A stretch of 64,000 bases of DNA. It comes from Cyanobium sp. T1B-Tous (GTDB taxonomy: Bacteria; Cyanobacteriota; Cyanobacteriia; PCC-6307; Cyanobiaceae). Both the position numbers and the translations under genes were made by a program. Location: positions 1-64,000 of the forward strand of contig NZ_JAGQBE010000001.1 of assembly GCF_024345475.1 (NCBI RefSeq), written 5' to 3'. The notes under the pieces were generated by a model. It saw nothing but the letters and a program-made list of their open reading frames with translations, was not told the origin of the DNA and did not search any database. Below, in pieces: positions 1-7,584 of this stretch; position 1 is the stretch's first letter, and each line of letters opens with the position of its first letter.

Positions 1-269
1 GCCGGGAAGCCGCGGAAGCCGGGCTCCGGTAGGGGCTGGGGCAGCTGCTCAGGCCGCACCGGGGTGCCCTGGGCCAGCACCGCCTCGGCCACGTCCGAGC
101 CCCACCAGCGCCCGTCGGGATCGATGTAGAAGCAGCGCAGCGCGTAGTGCCCGGCGTTGTCGGCATGCCGCACGGCGGCGGCCACGGTGGCGGCCGAGCG
201 GATCGAGACGGCGTGCTCGCCGGAGGCCCCCCCGAAGATCAGACCAACGGGAAGGGGGGATCGGGTCAT
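1..269 (-). CDS. ddl: D-alanine--D-alanine ligase, N-terminal part (runs off the window)
   Basis: Only the first ~89 codons are present; the gene continues past base 1. Translating the minus strand from the ATG at 269 gives MTRSPLPVGLIFGGASGEHA followed by SIRSA. The GLIFGGxSxEHxVS pattern is the N-terminal signature of Ddl ligases, which join two D-alanines with ATP to make the terminal dipeptide of the peptidoglycan stem in the cytoplasm. The start lies 32 bases past the miaB stop (302), so it is probably cotranscribed with miaB. The ATP-grasp domain lies outside the window, so activity cannot be judged. The short N-terminal signature is specific enough that I am fairly sure of the family. 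Confidence 0.85.
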   Translation of the reverse strand, partial: MTRSPLPVGLIFGGASGEHAVSIRSAATVAAAVRHADNAGHYALRCFYIDPDGRWWGSDVAEAVLAQGTPVRPEQLPQPLPEPGFRGFP

Positions 270-301
270 GCCGGCCGGAAGGGGCCCCAGGGGGCCAAAG
301 C

Positions 302-1684
302 TCAGGTCAGTTTGCCGCTGAGGGAGAAGGCGCGCACCCCTTCGATTTGCACCGTCACCAGCTCCCCGGCCTCAATGGGGCGGCCATCGGCGCGCTCACC
401 GGGGAAAAAGGTGAGTCGGTTGGTGCGGGTGCGGCCCATCACCTGCTGGGGATCCTTGGGATTGGTGCCCTCCACCAGGATCTCTTCGATCCGGCCGGCG
501 TAGCGGGCACTGCGTTGGCGGGCCTGCTGCTCCACCAGGGCGTTGATCTCCTGCAGGCGCTCCACCTTCACCGCCTCGCTCAGCTGGTCCGGCCAGTCGG
601 CGGCGGGGGTGTTGGGCCGCGGCGAGTAGGCGGCGGTGTTCACCGCATCGAAGCCGATCTCCTCGATCAGGGCGAGGGTGCGGCGGAATTGGGCGTCGGT
701 TTCGCCCGGGAAGGCCACGATCACATCGGCGCTGATCGCGGCATCGGGCATGCGCTCGCGGATGCGCTCGACGATGCGGCGGTAGCGCTCCACGGTGTAG
801 CCCCGGGCCATCGCCTTGAGCACGGCGTCGTCGCCGCTCTGGAAGGGCACGTGGAAGTGCTCGCACACCTTGGGCAGGTCGGCGCAGGCGTCGATCAGCC
901 GCTCGGTGAAGTAACGGGGATGGCTGGTGGCGAAGCGGATCCGTTCGATCCCTGCCACGTCGTGGACGTGATGGAGCAGGTCGGTGAGGGTGTGGGCACG
1001 GCGGCCTTCGGGGGTGATGCCGGGCAGGTCGCGGCCGTAGGCATCGATGTTCTGGCCCAGCAGGGTGATCTCCTTGAAGCCGCGCTCCGCGAGGCCTTCC
1101 ATCTCCAGCTTGATGGCCTCGGGCAGGCGCGACTGCTCCTGGCCTCGAACGGAGGGCACCACGCAGTAGGTGCAGCGCTCGTTGCAGCCGTAGATCACGT
1201 TCACCCAGCCGCACACCTGGCTGTCGCGCCGGGCGGTGGTGATGTCTTCGAGGATGTGGTGCTCCTCGGTGGCCACCACCTGCTGGCCCTGCTCCACCTG
1301 GGCCAGCAGCACATCGAGCCGGTTGGCGTGCTGGGGGCCCATCACCAGATCCAGCTCCGGCACCCGCCGCAGCAGGGATTCCCCCTCCTGCTGGGCCACG
1401 CAGCCCGCCACCACCAGGGTGAGGTTGGGGTTGGTGCGCTTGCGCTGGGCCTGGCGCCCCAGGTAGCTGTACACCTTCTGCTCCGCGTTGTCGCGGATCG
1501 TGCAGGTGTTGTAGAGCACCAGATCGGCCGTGTGCTCGTCGTCGCCGGCCCGGTAGCCCATGGCTTCCAGGATTCCGGCCATGCGCTCGGAATCCGCCTT
1601 GTTCATTTGGCAGCCGAAGGTGGTGATCCAGTAGCTGCCGCGTGGGCTGAGGGTGGTGGCCTGCATGGGATCAGTTTCGGCCAT
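302..1684 (-). CDS. miaB: tRNA-2-methylthio-N6-dimethylallyladenosine synthase MiaB
   Basis: Radical-SAM methylthiotransferase that adds the methylthio group at C2 of i6A37 in tRNAs. The 460-residue protein has the three N-terminal MTTase cysteines (C25 in FGCQMN, C61 in NTCTIRD, C95 in VAGCVAQ). It also has the radical-SAM CxxxCxxC motif at C167/C171/C174 (GCNERCTYC) and a C-terminal TRAM-like segment, so both Fe-S clusters should be formed. The chosen ATG gives [11 protein letters not shown]; an ATG at residue 7 would also fit. ddl follows 32 bases downstream. The 140-bp gap upstream is shared with the divergent epimerase gene and carries the 19-bp palindrome at 1753-1771. Confidence 0.96.
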   Translation of the reverse strand: MAETDPMQATTLSPRGSYWITTFGCQMNKADSERMAGILEAMGYRAGDDEHTADLVLYNTCTIRDNAEQKVYSYLGRQAQRKRTNPNLTLVVAGCVAQQEGESLLRRVPELDLVMGPQHANRLDVLLAQVEQGQQVVATEEHHILEDITTARRDSQVCGWVNVIYGCNERCTYCVVPSVRGQEQSRLPEAIKLEMEGLAERGFKEITLLGQNIDAYGRDLPGITPEGRRAHTLTDLLHHVHDVAGIERIRFATSHPRYFTERLIDACADLPKVCEHFHVPFQSGDDAVLKAMARGYTVERYRRIVERIRERMPDAAISADVIVAFPGETDAQFRRTLALIEEIGFDAVNTAAYSPRPNTPAADWPDQLSEAVKVERLQEINALVEQQARQRSARYAGRIEEILVEGTNPKDPQQVMGRTRTNRLTFFPGERADGRPIEAGELVTVQIEGVRAFSLSGKLT

Positions 1685-1752
1685 CGGGTTCCGTGGCTGG
1701 GGTGCCGGTGGTCGTGGTGGGGGGCAGGAGGGCCCTGGGCTGGTGTCGGAAG

Positions 1753-1771
1753 TCTGTACAAGCTGTACGGA
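1753..1771. promoter_or_regulatory. 19-bp palindromic element, copy A, in the miaB/dgcA-like divergent promoter region
   Basis: The sequence is TCTGTACAAGCTGTACGGA. Its core GTACA-AGC-TGTAC is a perfect inverted repeat (5-bp arms, 3-bp spacer), and it also reads as two direct CTGTAC units 9 bp apart. The identical 19 bases occur in opposite orientation at 46320-46338. This copy lies about 70 bp from both flanking start codons, where an operator would be expected. It resembles the cyanobacterial LexA box but has a 5-base rather than 4-base spacer between the GTAC half sites. The regulator is unknown. Confidence 0.5.
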
Positions 1772-1786
1772 TTGCAGGAGGCGTGC

Positions 1787-1817
1787 CTGACGCGTGTCAG
1801 CTTGAGGGCAGCGCCCT
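1787..1817. other. Two short hairpins just upstream of the epimerase gene
   Basis: CTGAC-GCGT-GTCAG (1787-1800) and AGGGC-AGC-GCCCT (1805-1817) are perfect 5-bp stems. They lie back to back between the palindrome at 1753 and the ATG at 1825, and would sit in the 5' leader of the dgcA-like transcript. The second leaves no visible Shine-Dalgarno next to the start. They may affect translation, but at this GC content chance stems are common. Confidence 0.3.
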
Positions 1818-1824
1818 AGCCCTG

Positions 1825-2925
1825 ATGCAGCTTCGCCTGCAACGCTTTCAGCTCACCAAGGCCGTGCCCCTGGCCATCAGCCGCGGCACGACGGCGGCGG
1901 TGGAGCACCTGCTGGTGAGCCTTGAGCACGACGGGCTCACGGGCATCGGCGAGACGGGCGGCTTTGACACCGGCCACCGCCACTACGCCACCGATGCCGT
2001 TGCGGCGGAACTGGAGGCAGTTGCCCCCCAGCTGCAGGCCCTGGCACCCCAGCCCCTTCAGGCCCTGGAGCCCCTGCTGGCGGCCCTCAGCCCGCCGGCC
2101 CGCTGTGGCCTCGATCTGGCCCTGCACGACTGGTGGGGCAAGCGGTTGAACCAGCCGCTGCACCGGCTCTGGGGGCTGGATCCGGGGGCCTGTGTCGCCA
2201 CCAGCGTCACCCTCGGCTTAGGCCCCCCCGAGGCTGTCCTGGCGCGGCTCGAGCGCTGGTGGCTGCAGCTGCCCGCCACCCGGATCAAGCTCAAGCTGGG
2301 TAGCCCTGACGGGGTAGCCCACGACCTGGCCCTGCTGGCGGCCGTGGCCGCGGCCCTGGAGCAGCGGCGCCAGAGCACCGGTGGGCCCTGTGAGCTGCAG
2401 GTGGATGCCAATGGCGGCTGGGATCTGGGTACGGCCCGGGCCATGCTCGATCCCCTGGAGCGCGCTGGGGTGGTGCTGCTGGAGCAGCCCCTGCCGCCCC
2501 TGCGGGACCCGGAGCTCGACACGGCTGGCTTCGAGGCCCTGGAGCTCGACTGCCCGATGCCGTTGGTGGCCGACGAGAGCTGCTGGAACCTGGCCGATCT
2601 GGTGCGGCTAGCACCCTATGTGGATGGCATCAACATCAAACTGCTCAAAAGCGGTGGCCTTGCCGAGGCTTGGGTGATGGCCCAGGCGGCCCGGCGGCTG
2701 GGGCTGGGGGTGATGGTGGGCTGCTACTCCGATGCCGCCCTGCTCAACGGCGCCGCTGCCCAGCTGCTGCCCCTGGTGACCTGGCCCGATCTCGACAGCC
2801 ACCTCAACCTGGTGGACGACCCCTTCGCCGGGCTGAACCTGGCGGCTGATCGGCTGGTGCCGCCCCCCGGCCCCGGCCTGGGCATTGATCTGCACACCTG
2901 CTTGGCAGGCGATCGAGCATGTTGA
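1825..2925 (+). CDS. Enolase-superfamily dipeptide epimerase / N-acetyl-D-glutamate racemase (DgcA-like)
   Basis: 366 residues from the ATG at 1825; the frame is open further upstream, but that stretch looks non-coding. It has the muconate-lactonizing subgroup machinery: KLK at 155-157, metal ligands D194 (QVDAN), E220 (LLEQP) and D250 (VADES), the second catalytic Lys at K272 (NIKLLK), and a DxD at D322/D324. The DxD is typical of L-Ala-D/L-Glu epimerases, where it binds the substrate amino group. The next gene overlaps by 7 bp and encodes a DUF1611/DgcN family protein, the partner of DgcA in the D-glutamate pathway known from marine proteobacteria. Two roles compete: murein-dipeptide epimerase, or racemase of N-acetyl-D-glutamate. 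The fold is certain; the substrate is not. Confidence 0.85.
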   Translation: MQLRLQRFQLTKAVPLAISRGTTAAVEHLLVSLEHDGLTGIGETGGFDTGHRHYATDAVAAELEAVAPQLQALAPQPLQALEPLLAALSPPARCGLDLALHDWWGKRLNQPLHRLWGLDPGACVATSVTLGLGPPEAVLARLERWWLQLPATRIKLKLGSPDGVAHDLALLAAVAAALEQRRQSTGGPCELQVDANGGWDLGTARAMLDPLERAGVVLLEQPLPPLRDPELDTAGFEALELDCPMPLVADESCWNLADLVRLAPYVDGINIKLLKSGGLAEAWVMAQAARRLGLGVMVGCYSDAALLNGAAAQLLPLVTWPDLDSHLNLVDDPFAGLNLAADRLVPPPGPGLGIDLHTCLAGDRAC

Positions 2926-3986
2926 GCGCCTCCGCTCCGATCGTGCTGCTGCTGCACGGCGGCCTCGACGACCTCTCCGGCAAGACCGGCCTGGCGATGC
3001 TGCGCTACCGATCCGGGCCGATCGTGGCGGTGATCGATCCGGCCTTCGCTGGCGCCGACCTCAAGGCCACCACCGGCATCGACCGGGCCGTCCCTGTGGT
3101 GCCCGACATGGCGGCGGCCCTGGCCTACGGCCCCGAGGTGGCCGTGGTGGGGCTGGCCCCCTCCGGCGGCCGCTTGCCGGAGGGGATGCGGGCCGATGTG
3201 CGGGCCGCGTTGCAGGCGGGGCTGAGCCTGGCCAGTGGCTTGCACGGCCGGCTGGCTGACGACCCGGAGTTCGCCGCCATTCCGCTCCGGCCCGGCCAGT
3301 GGATCTGGGACCTGCGCCAGGAGCCGGATGGGCTGGAAGTGGCCACCGCCCGGGCGGCCGCCCTGCCCGGCCGGCGGCTGCTGGCGGTGGGCTCCGACAT
3401 GGCCGTGGGCAAGATGAGCGCCTGCCTGGAATTGCAGGCCGAGGCCCAGCGTCGGGGCCTGGATGCCCGCTTTGTGGGCACGGGCCAGGCGGGGATCCTG
3501 ATCGCCGGCACTGGTGTGGCTCTCGATGCGGTGCGGGTGGATTACGCCGCCGGCGCCGTGGAGGCGGCGGTGCTGGCGGCCGCGGCTGGGGCAGGGCCGC
3601 AGACGCTCGTGTTGGTGGAGGGTCAGGGATCGCTTGGCCATCCCGGGTCCACCGCCACCCTGCCCTTGCTGCGCGGCAGCCAACCCACCGATCTGCTGCT
3701 GGTGCACCGGGCCGGCCAGACCCACGTGCGCACCCGGCCGGGGGCGGCGCCGGTGCCGATCGCGCCCCTGCCGGAGCTGATTGGGGCGTTGGAGTCCCTG
3801 GCCGCCCTGGGCCGGCCCGATGGCCTGCGGCCCCGGGTGCGGGCCGTGGCGCTCAACACTGCCCGGCTCTCCACTGCCGCAGCCACCGCCGCCCTGCTGG
3901 CCACAGCTGCGGAGACCGGCCTGCCCTGTGCCGATCCGGTGCGGCAGGGGGCCGCTCCCCTGCTGGATGCCCTGGTGGCCGTTTGA
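2919..3986 (+). CDS. DUF1611 family P-loop protein (DgcN-like, putative D-glutamate N-acetyltransferase)
   Basis: 355 residues. An N-terminal Rossmann-like domain (to about residue 150) is followed by a P-loop domain with GSDMAVGKMS at 158-167 and the conserved GTGQAGILIAG stretch at 187-197, both characteristic of DUF1611. Members called DgcN are reported to acetylate D-glutamate, feeding the DgcA racemase that makes N-acetyl-L-glutamate. The ATG at 2919 lies inside the end of the epimerase gene, implying translational coupling. No RBS stands out beyond the coupled context. Family assignment is strong. The acetyltransferase role is inferred from the pairing and has not been shown for a cyanobacterium in anything visible here. 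Confidence 0.82.
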   Translation: MLSASAPIVLLLHGGLDDLSGKTGLAMLRYRSGPIVAVIDPAFAGADLKATTGIDRAVPVVPDMAAALAYGPEVAVVGLAPSGGRLPEGMRADVRAALQAGLSLASGLHGRLADDPEFAAIPLRPGQWIWDLRQEPDGLEVATARAAALPGRRLLAVGSDMAVGKMSACLELQAEAQRRGLDARFVGTGQAGILIAGTGVALDAVRVDYAAGAVEAAVLAAAAGAGPQTLVLVEGQGSLGHPGSTATLPLLRGSQPTDLLLVHRAGQTHVRTRPGAAPVPIAPLPELIGALESLAALGRPDGLRPRVRAVALNTARLSTAAATAALLATAAETGLPCADPVRQGAAPLLDALVAV

Positions 3987-3990
3987 AGGC

Positions 3991-4025
3991 AAAAAAAACC
4001 ACCTCGCCGCGGGGACGAGGTGGTT
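3991..4025 (-). terminator. Rho-independent terminator of tRNA-His
   Basis: Read on the minus strand, a perfect 10-bp stem AACCACCTCG / CGAGGTGGTT with a 9-base loop is followed by eight T residues (A-run at 3991-3998 on the given strand). It begins 12 bases after the tRNA 3' end. In the plus direction no T-run follows, so it serves the minus-strand transcript and faces the end of the dgcN-like gene. Confidence 0.9.
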
Positions 4026-4036
4026 GGGTCTACAAG

Positions 4037-4110
4037 GGCGAGCGAGGGGACTTGAACCCCCGAATGGCGGCGCCACAAGCCGCTGCCTTAACCACTTGGC
4101 TACGCCCGCC
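4037..4110 (-). tRNA. tRNA-His (GTG)
   Basis: The minus-strand sequence folds into a full cloverleaf. G-1 is encoded opposite discriminator C73. The acceptor is GCGGGCG/CGCTCGC with one G-T pair. The D arm contains AGCCAAGTGGTTAAGGC, the anticodon stem GCGGC/GCCGC encloses loop TTGTGGC (anticodon GTG), and the T arm is GGGGG-TTCAAGT-CCCCT. No CCA is encoded. It closely resembles plastid trnH-GUG. A strong terminator follows. Confidence 0.95.
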
Positions 4111-4122
4111 GTGATCAGCGCC

Positions 4123-4151
4123 AATGTACCAAGCCACCTCTTGTGGAGAAG
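4123..4151 (-). promoter_or_regulatory. Possible promoter of tRNA-His
   Basis: On the minus strand CTTCTC, a 17-base spacer and TACATT preceded by TTGG (extended -10 look) lie 12 bases before the tRNA. The -10 is reasonable and the -35 poor. The upstream gene ends at 4158, so read-through is an alternative. Confidence 0.3.
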
Positions 4152-4157
4152 CCCGAT

Positions 4158-4373
4158 TCAGTGGGGCTTGAGCCAGAGGATCGGGATCGCCACCAGGCAG
4201 AGGATGCCGGCCGCGGTGGGCAGCTGGGGCAGTACCGCCGTCAGGGCACCCAGCTGGCCCAGCTGGGCCCCGAGCTGACTGCGCACCAAGGCGGCTGAGC
4301 TGGGGTCGAGCAGAAAGGCCGCGATGGCCGCGAGAAGGGCCGTGGCGACGAGTTTTTGTTCCATCTCCGCCAT
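4158..4373 (-). CDS. Small hydrophobic protein, function unknown
   Basis: 71 residues from ATG 4373 (a second ATG at 4364 would give 68). Two hydrophobic segments, about residues 8-24 and 55-68, flank a polar-to-neutral middle rich in Q, L and G, suggesting a small membrane protein with two spans. It is divergent from the DUF4359 gene and upstream of tRNA-His on the same strand. I recognise no family. Support comes from the hydrophobic pattern and the snug fit between its neighbours. Confidence 0.55.
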   Translation of the reverse strand: MAEMEQKLVATALLAAIAAFLLDPSSAALVRSQLGAQLGQLGALTAVLPQLPTAAGILCLVAIPILWLKPH

Positions 4374-4433
4374 TCTGATGCCGCATTCAAGCGTGATTGG
4401 CGGCTGGCACCAGGATTTGGTGCCAACGTGGGC

Positions 4434-4883
4434 GTGCCTGATGACTCCCCTGGCTTGTCTGGTCACCCGGCGGTTTCCGCCCGCGCTCCCTGGGGTGCTG
4501 GGTTGGTGGTGGTGGCTCTGGCCGCGGCCGGGCTGGCCATCACCAATCCTGGCCCCGCCGACTTCCAGGCCTTTGCGGCCGAGCGTTTGGTGGATGAGAT
4601 CAGTGAGGAACTCTGCAGGGATGGGGGCTTGCCGGTGCTGATGCGCATGGCGGTGACCAACTGCCAGGAGCTGGTGCAAGCCCAGCGGGCCGCCCTGGGC
4701 ACCGTGGTGGCCCACCACACCCGTCGCAGCAACTTCGGTGTGCTGAGCCTTTACACCAGCGAGATCGGCGGCCAGAGCCTGTTGCGCTGGCGGGTGCCGC
4801 GCTTCCGCTCCACGGTGGTTGGGGTGGCGGGTCAGTTTGTGCTGGTGCGTGCCGCCAGCGACCGCCTCCAGGCCGAACAGTGA
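4434..4883 (+). CDS. DUF4359 family protein, single membrane span
   Basis: 149 residues from the GTG at 4434; the frame is open back to ATG 4356, but that start would overlap the divergent small gene. A hydrophobic segment near residues 20-36 (GAGLVVVALAAAGLAITNP) is followed by NPGPADFQAFAAERL, the conserved opening of DUF4359 proteins of cyanobacteria, in which it follows the N-terminal anchor. The remainder has two cysteines (LCRDGG, TNCQEL) and is probably extracytoplasmic. The stop overlaps the GTG start of the amidohydrolase (GTGA), so these genes are translationally coupled. The function of the family is unknown to me. Confidence 0.7.
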   Translation: MPDDSPGLSGHPAVSARAPWGAGLVVVALAAAGLAITNPGPADFQAFAAERLVDEISEELCRDGGLPVLMRMAVTNCQELVQAQRAALGTVVAHHTRRSNFGVLSLYTSEIGGQSLLRWRVPRFRSTVVGVAGQFVLVRAASDRLQAEQ

Positions 4884-6175
4884 CCCGCTTCCTGGACCTG
4901 CGCCTGCCCCGGGGGCTGCTGGATCCGCGCTTGGTGAGCGGTTTTAGCGCCGACGCCGATGGCCTCGTGCCGCTGCGCATCACCGTGGCCGGGGCCTCCA
5001 TCGCCGCGATCGAGCCCTTGGCGCCGCGGGCTCCTGACGCGGTGCAGGCCCTGCCGCTCGCCCTCACCCCTTTGGTGGAGCCCCACGCCCACCTCGACAA
5101 GGCCTTCAGCGGCGACGCCTTCCCGAATCGGGAGGGCACCATGGCGGCAGCCCTGGCGGCCAACCAGCGGGAGTACGCCGAACGCACTGCTGAGCAGGTG
5201 GCGGAGCGGGCTGGGCGGGCCCTGGAGCGGGCCTGGCGCAACGGTGTGCGGGCGATCCGCAGCCATGTCGACAGCGTGGGGCCTGGGGCCCAGCCCAGCT
5301 GGGACGCCCTGCTGCAGGCGCGCCAGCGCTGGAGCGGTCGGGTGGAGTTGCAGCTGGTGGCCCTGGCGCCGATGGCCCATTGGCTCAGTCCGGAAGGGGA
5401 GGCCCTGGCCCGGCGGGTGGCCGCTGCCCAGGGATTGCTGGGCGGCGTGATCGGGCCTCCCTATGGCCAGGGCCGATCCCGCCGCGCCGCCGACCGCGAG
5501 GCCCTGCTGGCCCTGCTCGACCTGGCCGAGCGCCTCGGCTGTGGCGTGGATCTGCATGTGGACGAATCCGACGCCCATCCCGGAGTCGGCGTTGATCTGG
5601 TGGCCCGTGGGGCCCTGGAGCAGCGCCGGGCGGTGCCGATCACCTGCAGCCACGCCAGCAGCATGGCCCTGCTGCCTCCCCGGGCCTGCGACCAGCTGGC
5701 CGAGCGGCTGGCTGCAGCGGACATTGCCGTGGTGGCCCTGCCCACCACCAACTTCTGGCTGCTGGCGCGCGCCGCTGGCCGCACCCCTTGCCGCCGGCCC
5801 CTGGCGCCGATCCGCAGCCTGCAGCGGGCGGGGGTGCGGCTGGCCCTCGGCGGCGACAACGTGCAGGACCCCTGGTATCCGGGCGGCGATTTCGATGCGG
5901 TGGAGCTGTTGCGTTGGTCGGCACCGCTCTGCCAGCTGATGCCCTGGCAGCGCCTCGGCCTGGCTCCGTTCAGCACCGCGGCAGCGGCCGTGCTGGATCT
6001 GGCCTGGGATGGGGTGCTGCGCGTCGGCGGACCGGCCGACCTGGTGCTCCTGGGCGCCGGCACCTGGGGGGAGCTGCTGGCCCGGCCGCCCCAGCGGCGG
6101 GTGCTGCGCGCCGGCCAGTGGCTGCCGCCGCCCGAGGCCGAGCAGCCCTCGGCCCTGCTGCTTCCATGGGGTTGA
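4880..6175 (+). CDS. Cytosine-deaminase-like (CodA-type) amidohydrolase
   Basis: 431 residues, GTG start overlapping the previous stop. All metal and catalytic positions of the CodA group are seen: HxH at H69/H71 (EPHAHLDKA), H226 and E229 (DLHVDES), H258 (CSHASSM) and D326 in GGDNVQDPWYPGG, which closely follows the CodA HDDVFDPWYP pattern. An active metal-dependent deaminase or amidohydrolase is expected in the cytoplasm. The substrate cannot be read from sequence; the group includes cytosine, isocytosine and s-triazine enzymes. The overlap with the downstream FAD oxidoreductase suggests a joint pathway on a nitrogen heterocycle or amide. Function beyond family is inference. Confidence 0.85.
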   Translation: MTRFLDLRLPRGLLDPRLVSGFSADADGLVPLRITVAGASIAAIEPLAPRAPDAVQALPLALTPLVEPHAHLDKAFSGDAFPNREGTMAAALAANQREYAERTAEQVAERAGRALERAWRNGVRAIRSHVDSVGPGAQPSWDALLQARQRWSGRVELQLVALAPMAHWLSPEGEALARRVAAAQGLLGGVIGPPYGQGRSRRAADREALLALLDLAERLGCGVDLHVDESDAHPGVGVDLVARGALEQRRAVPITCSHASSMALLPPRACDQLAERLAAADIAVVALPTTNFWLLARAAGRTPCRRPLAPIRSLQRAGVRLALGGDNVQDPWYPGGDFDAVELLRWSAPLCQLMPWQRLGLAPFSTAAAAVLDLAWDGVLRVGGPADLVLLGAGTWGELLARPPQRRVLRAGQWLPPPEAEQPSALLLPWG

Positions 6176-7584
6176 GCCCCCTGCTCTACCCCGTGGCTGA
6201 TCCCGCACCCGACCGCTGCCCCGAGGCCCGGATCGCCGCCCTGGCGGCGGAGTTGCGGCGGAGCGATCCGGCGCTGCCGCTGCTGGGGGCGGAGTCGCCC
6301 GCGGAGCTGGAGCGCCTCTCCCGCGACTACTACGACTACTCGCCCGTGCTGGTGCCCGTGCTCGAGCACTGCCGGGCCCAGTTGGTGGCGGCGGCCTCCA
6401 GCGTGGAGCAGGTGCGACTGGTGGCCGGAGCCTGCGCCCGCCACGGTGTGCCCCTGACGGTGCGGGGCGCCGGCACGGGCAACTACGGCCAGTGTGTGCC
6501 GCTGCACGGGGGCCTGGTGCTGGATCTGTCCGGTCTCAACCGGCTGCGGCACCTGGACGACGCCACCGGGGTGATCGAGGTGGAGGCGGGCGCCCTGATG
6601 GGGGCGATCGACCATCAGCTGGCACCCCGGGGCCGGGCCCTGCGGCTGGTGCCCAGCACGGCCCGCAGCGCCACCATCGGCGGTTTCATCGCCGGCGGCT
6701 CTGGGGGCATCGGCTCGCTGCGCTGGGGGTTCCTGAGGGATGCCGGCAACCTCTTGGGCCTGGAGGTGGTGACCGTGGAGCCCGAGCCGCGTTTGCTGCG
6801 CCTCGACGCGGCGGCCAGTGCCCCGCTCAACCACGCCTACGGCACCAACGGCATCCTGACGGCCCTGCGCCTGCCCACCACGGAGGCCGGGGCCTGGCAG
6901 GAGCTGGTGGTGGGCTTCGACAGCTGGGCCCAGGCCCTGGCGGCGGCCCAGGCCCTTCCCGCCACGGCCCTGCTGCTGAACGCCCTCAGCCTGATGGAGG
7001 CGCCGGTGGCCCAGCAGCTGCCCTGGCCGGCGAGCTGCCCGAAGCCCGGGGCGGGGGAGCATCGCCTGCTGCTGCTCGCCGCTGCCGACACCCTGGAGGT
7101 GTTGCCGGACTGGCTGGCGGCCCGCGGTGGTGTGTTGTGCTGGCAAGCCCCCCAGGGGCAGAGCCGGGGCCTGCCCCTGCGCGAACTCAGCTGGAACCAC
7201 ACCACCCTGCACTGGCGCGCCCAGCACCGGGGCTGGACCTACCTGCAACTGCTGTTGCCCCAGCCCGAGACGGCCTGTCTGGAGCAGCTGCGGGCCGGCT
7301 GGGGCGACGACCTGCTCTGGCACCTGGAGGCCGTCCGGCAGCAGGGGGCAGCCCGGTTGGCGGCCCTGCCGCTGGTGCGCTGGCGGGGCGAGGAGGCCCT
7401 CCAGCGCCTGATGGCCGACTGCCGGGCAGCGGGAGCGGTGCTGTTCAACCCCCATGTGCTCACCGTTGAAGACGGCGGCCTGGGGGTGGTGGATGCCGAC
7501 CAGGTGGCGGCCAAGGCCGCCTACGACCCGGCCGGCCTGCTCAATCCGGGCAAACTGCGCGGCTGGCTCAGCAGCCCAGGCTGA
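6166..7584 (+). CDS. FAD-binding (PCMH/BBE-type) oxidoreductase
   Basis: 472 residues from ATG 6166, overlapping the amidohydrolase by 10 bp. The N-terminal half holds a PCMH-type FAD domain: TVRGAGTGNYGQ at 98-109, then GLVLDLSGLNR, the VEAGALMG segment and STARSATIGGFIAGGSGGIGS, the usual pyrophosphate-binding and second glycine stretches. The C terminus ends with LLNPGKL, as in glycolate/D-lactate dehydrogenase-like enzymes. I see no His-Cys bicovalent pair. It is probably a soluble flavoprotein oxidising a hydroxy- or amino-acid-like product of the preceding amidohydrolase; that link is inferred from the operon. Its end overlaps the convergent pentapeptide gene by 17 bp. Confidence 0.85.
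   Translation: MGLSPLLYPVADPAPDRCPEARIAALAAELRRSDPALPLLGAESPAELERLSRDYYDYSPVLVPVLEHCRAQLVAAASSVEQVRLVAGACARHGVPLTVRGAGTGNYGQCVPLHGGLVLDLSGLNRLRHLDDATGVIEVEAGALMGAIDHQLAPRGRALRLVPSTARSATIGGFIAGGSGGIGSLRWGFLRDAGNLLGLEVVTVEPEPRLLRLDAAASAPLNHAYGTNGILTALRLPTTEAGAWQELVVGFDSWAQALAAAQALPATALLLNALSLMEAPVAQQLPWPASCPKPGAGEHRLLLLAAADTLEVLPDWLAARGGVLCWQAPQGQSRGLPLRELSWNHTTLHWRAQHRGWTYLQLLLPQPETACLEQLRAGWGDDLLWHLEAVRQQGAARLAALPLVRWRGEEALQRLMADCRAAGAVLFNPHVLTVEDGGLGVVDADQVAAKAAYDPAGLLNPGKLRGWLSSPG

Noticed and set aside
1753-1771. LexA or NtcA binding site
   Set aside because: The LexA consensus needs 4 bases between GTAC and GTWC half sites, and NtcA needs GTA-N8-TAC; this element has 5 and 7 respectively.
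5461-7455. 664-codon minus-strand open frame over the amidohydrolase and FAD genes
   Set aside because: Antisense to two families with full catalytic motifs; composition-driven shadow.
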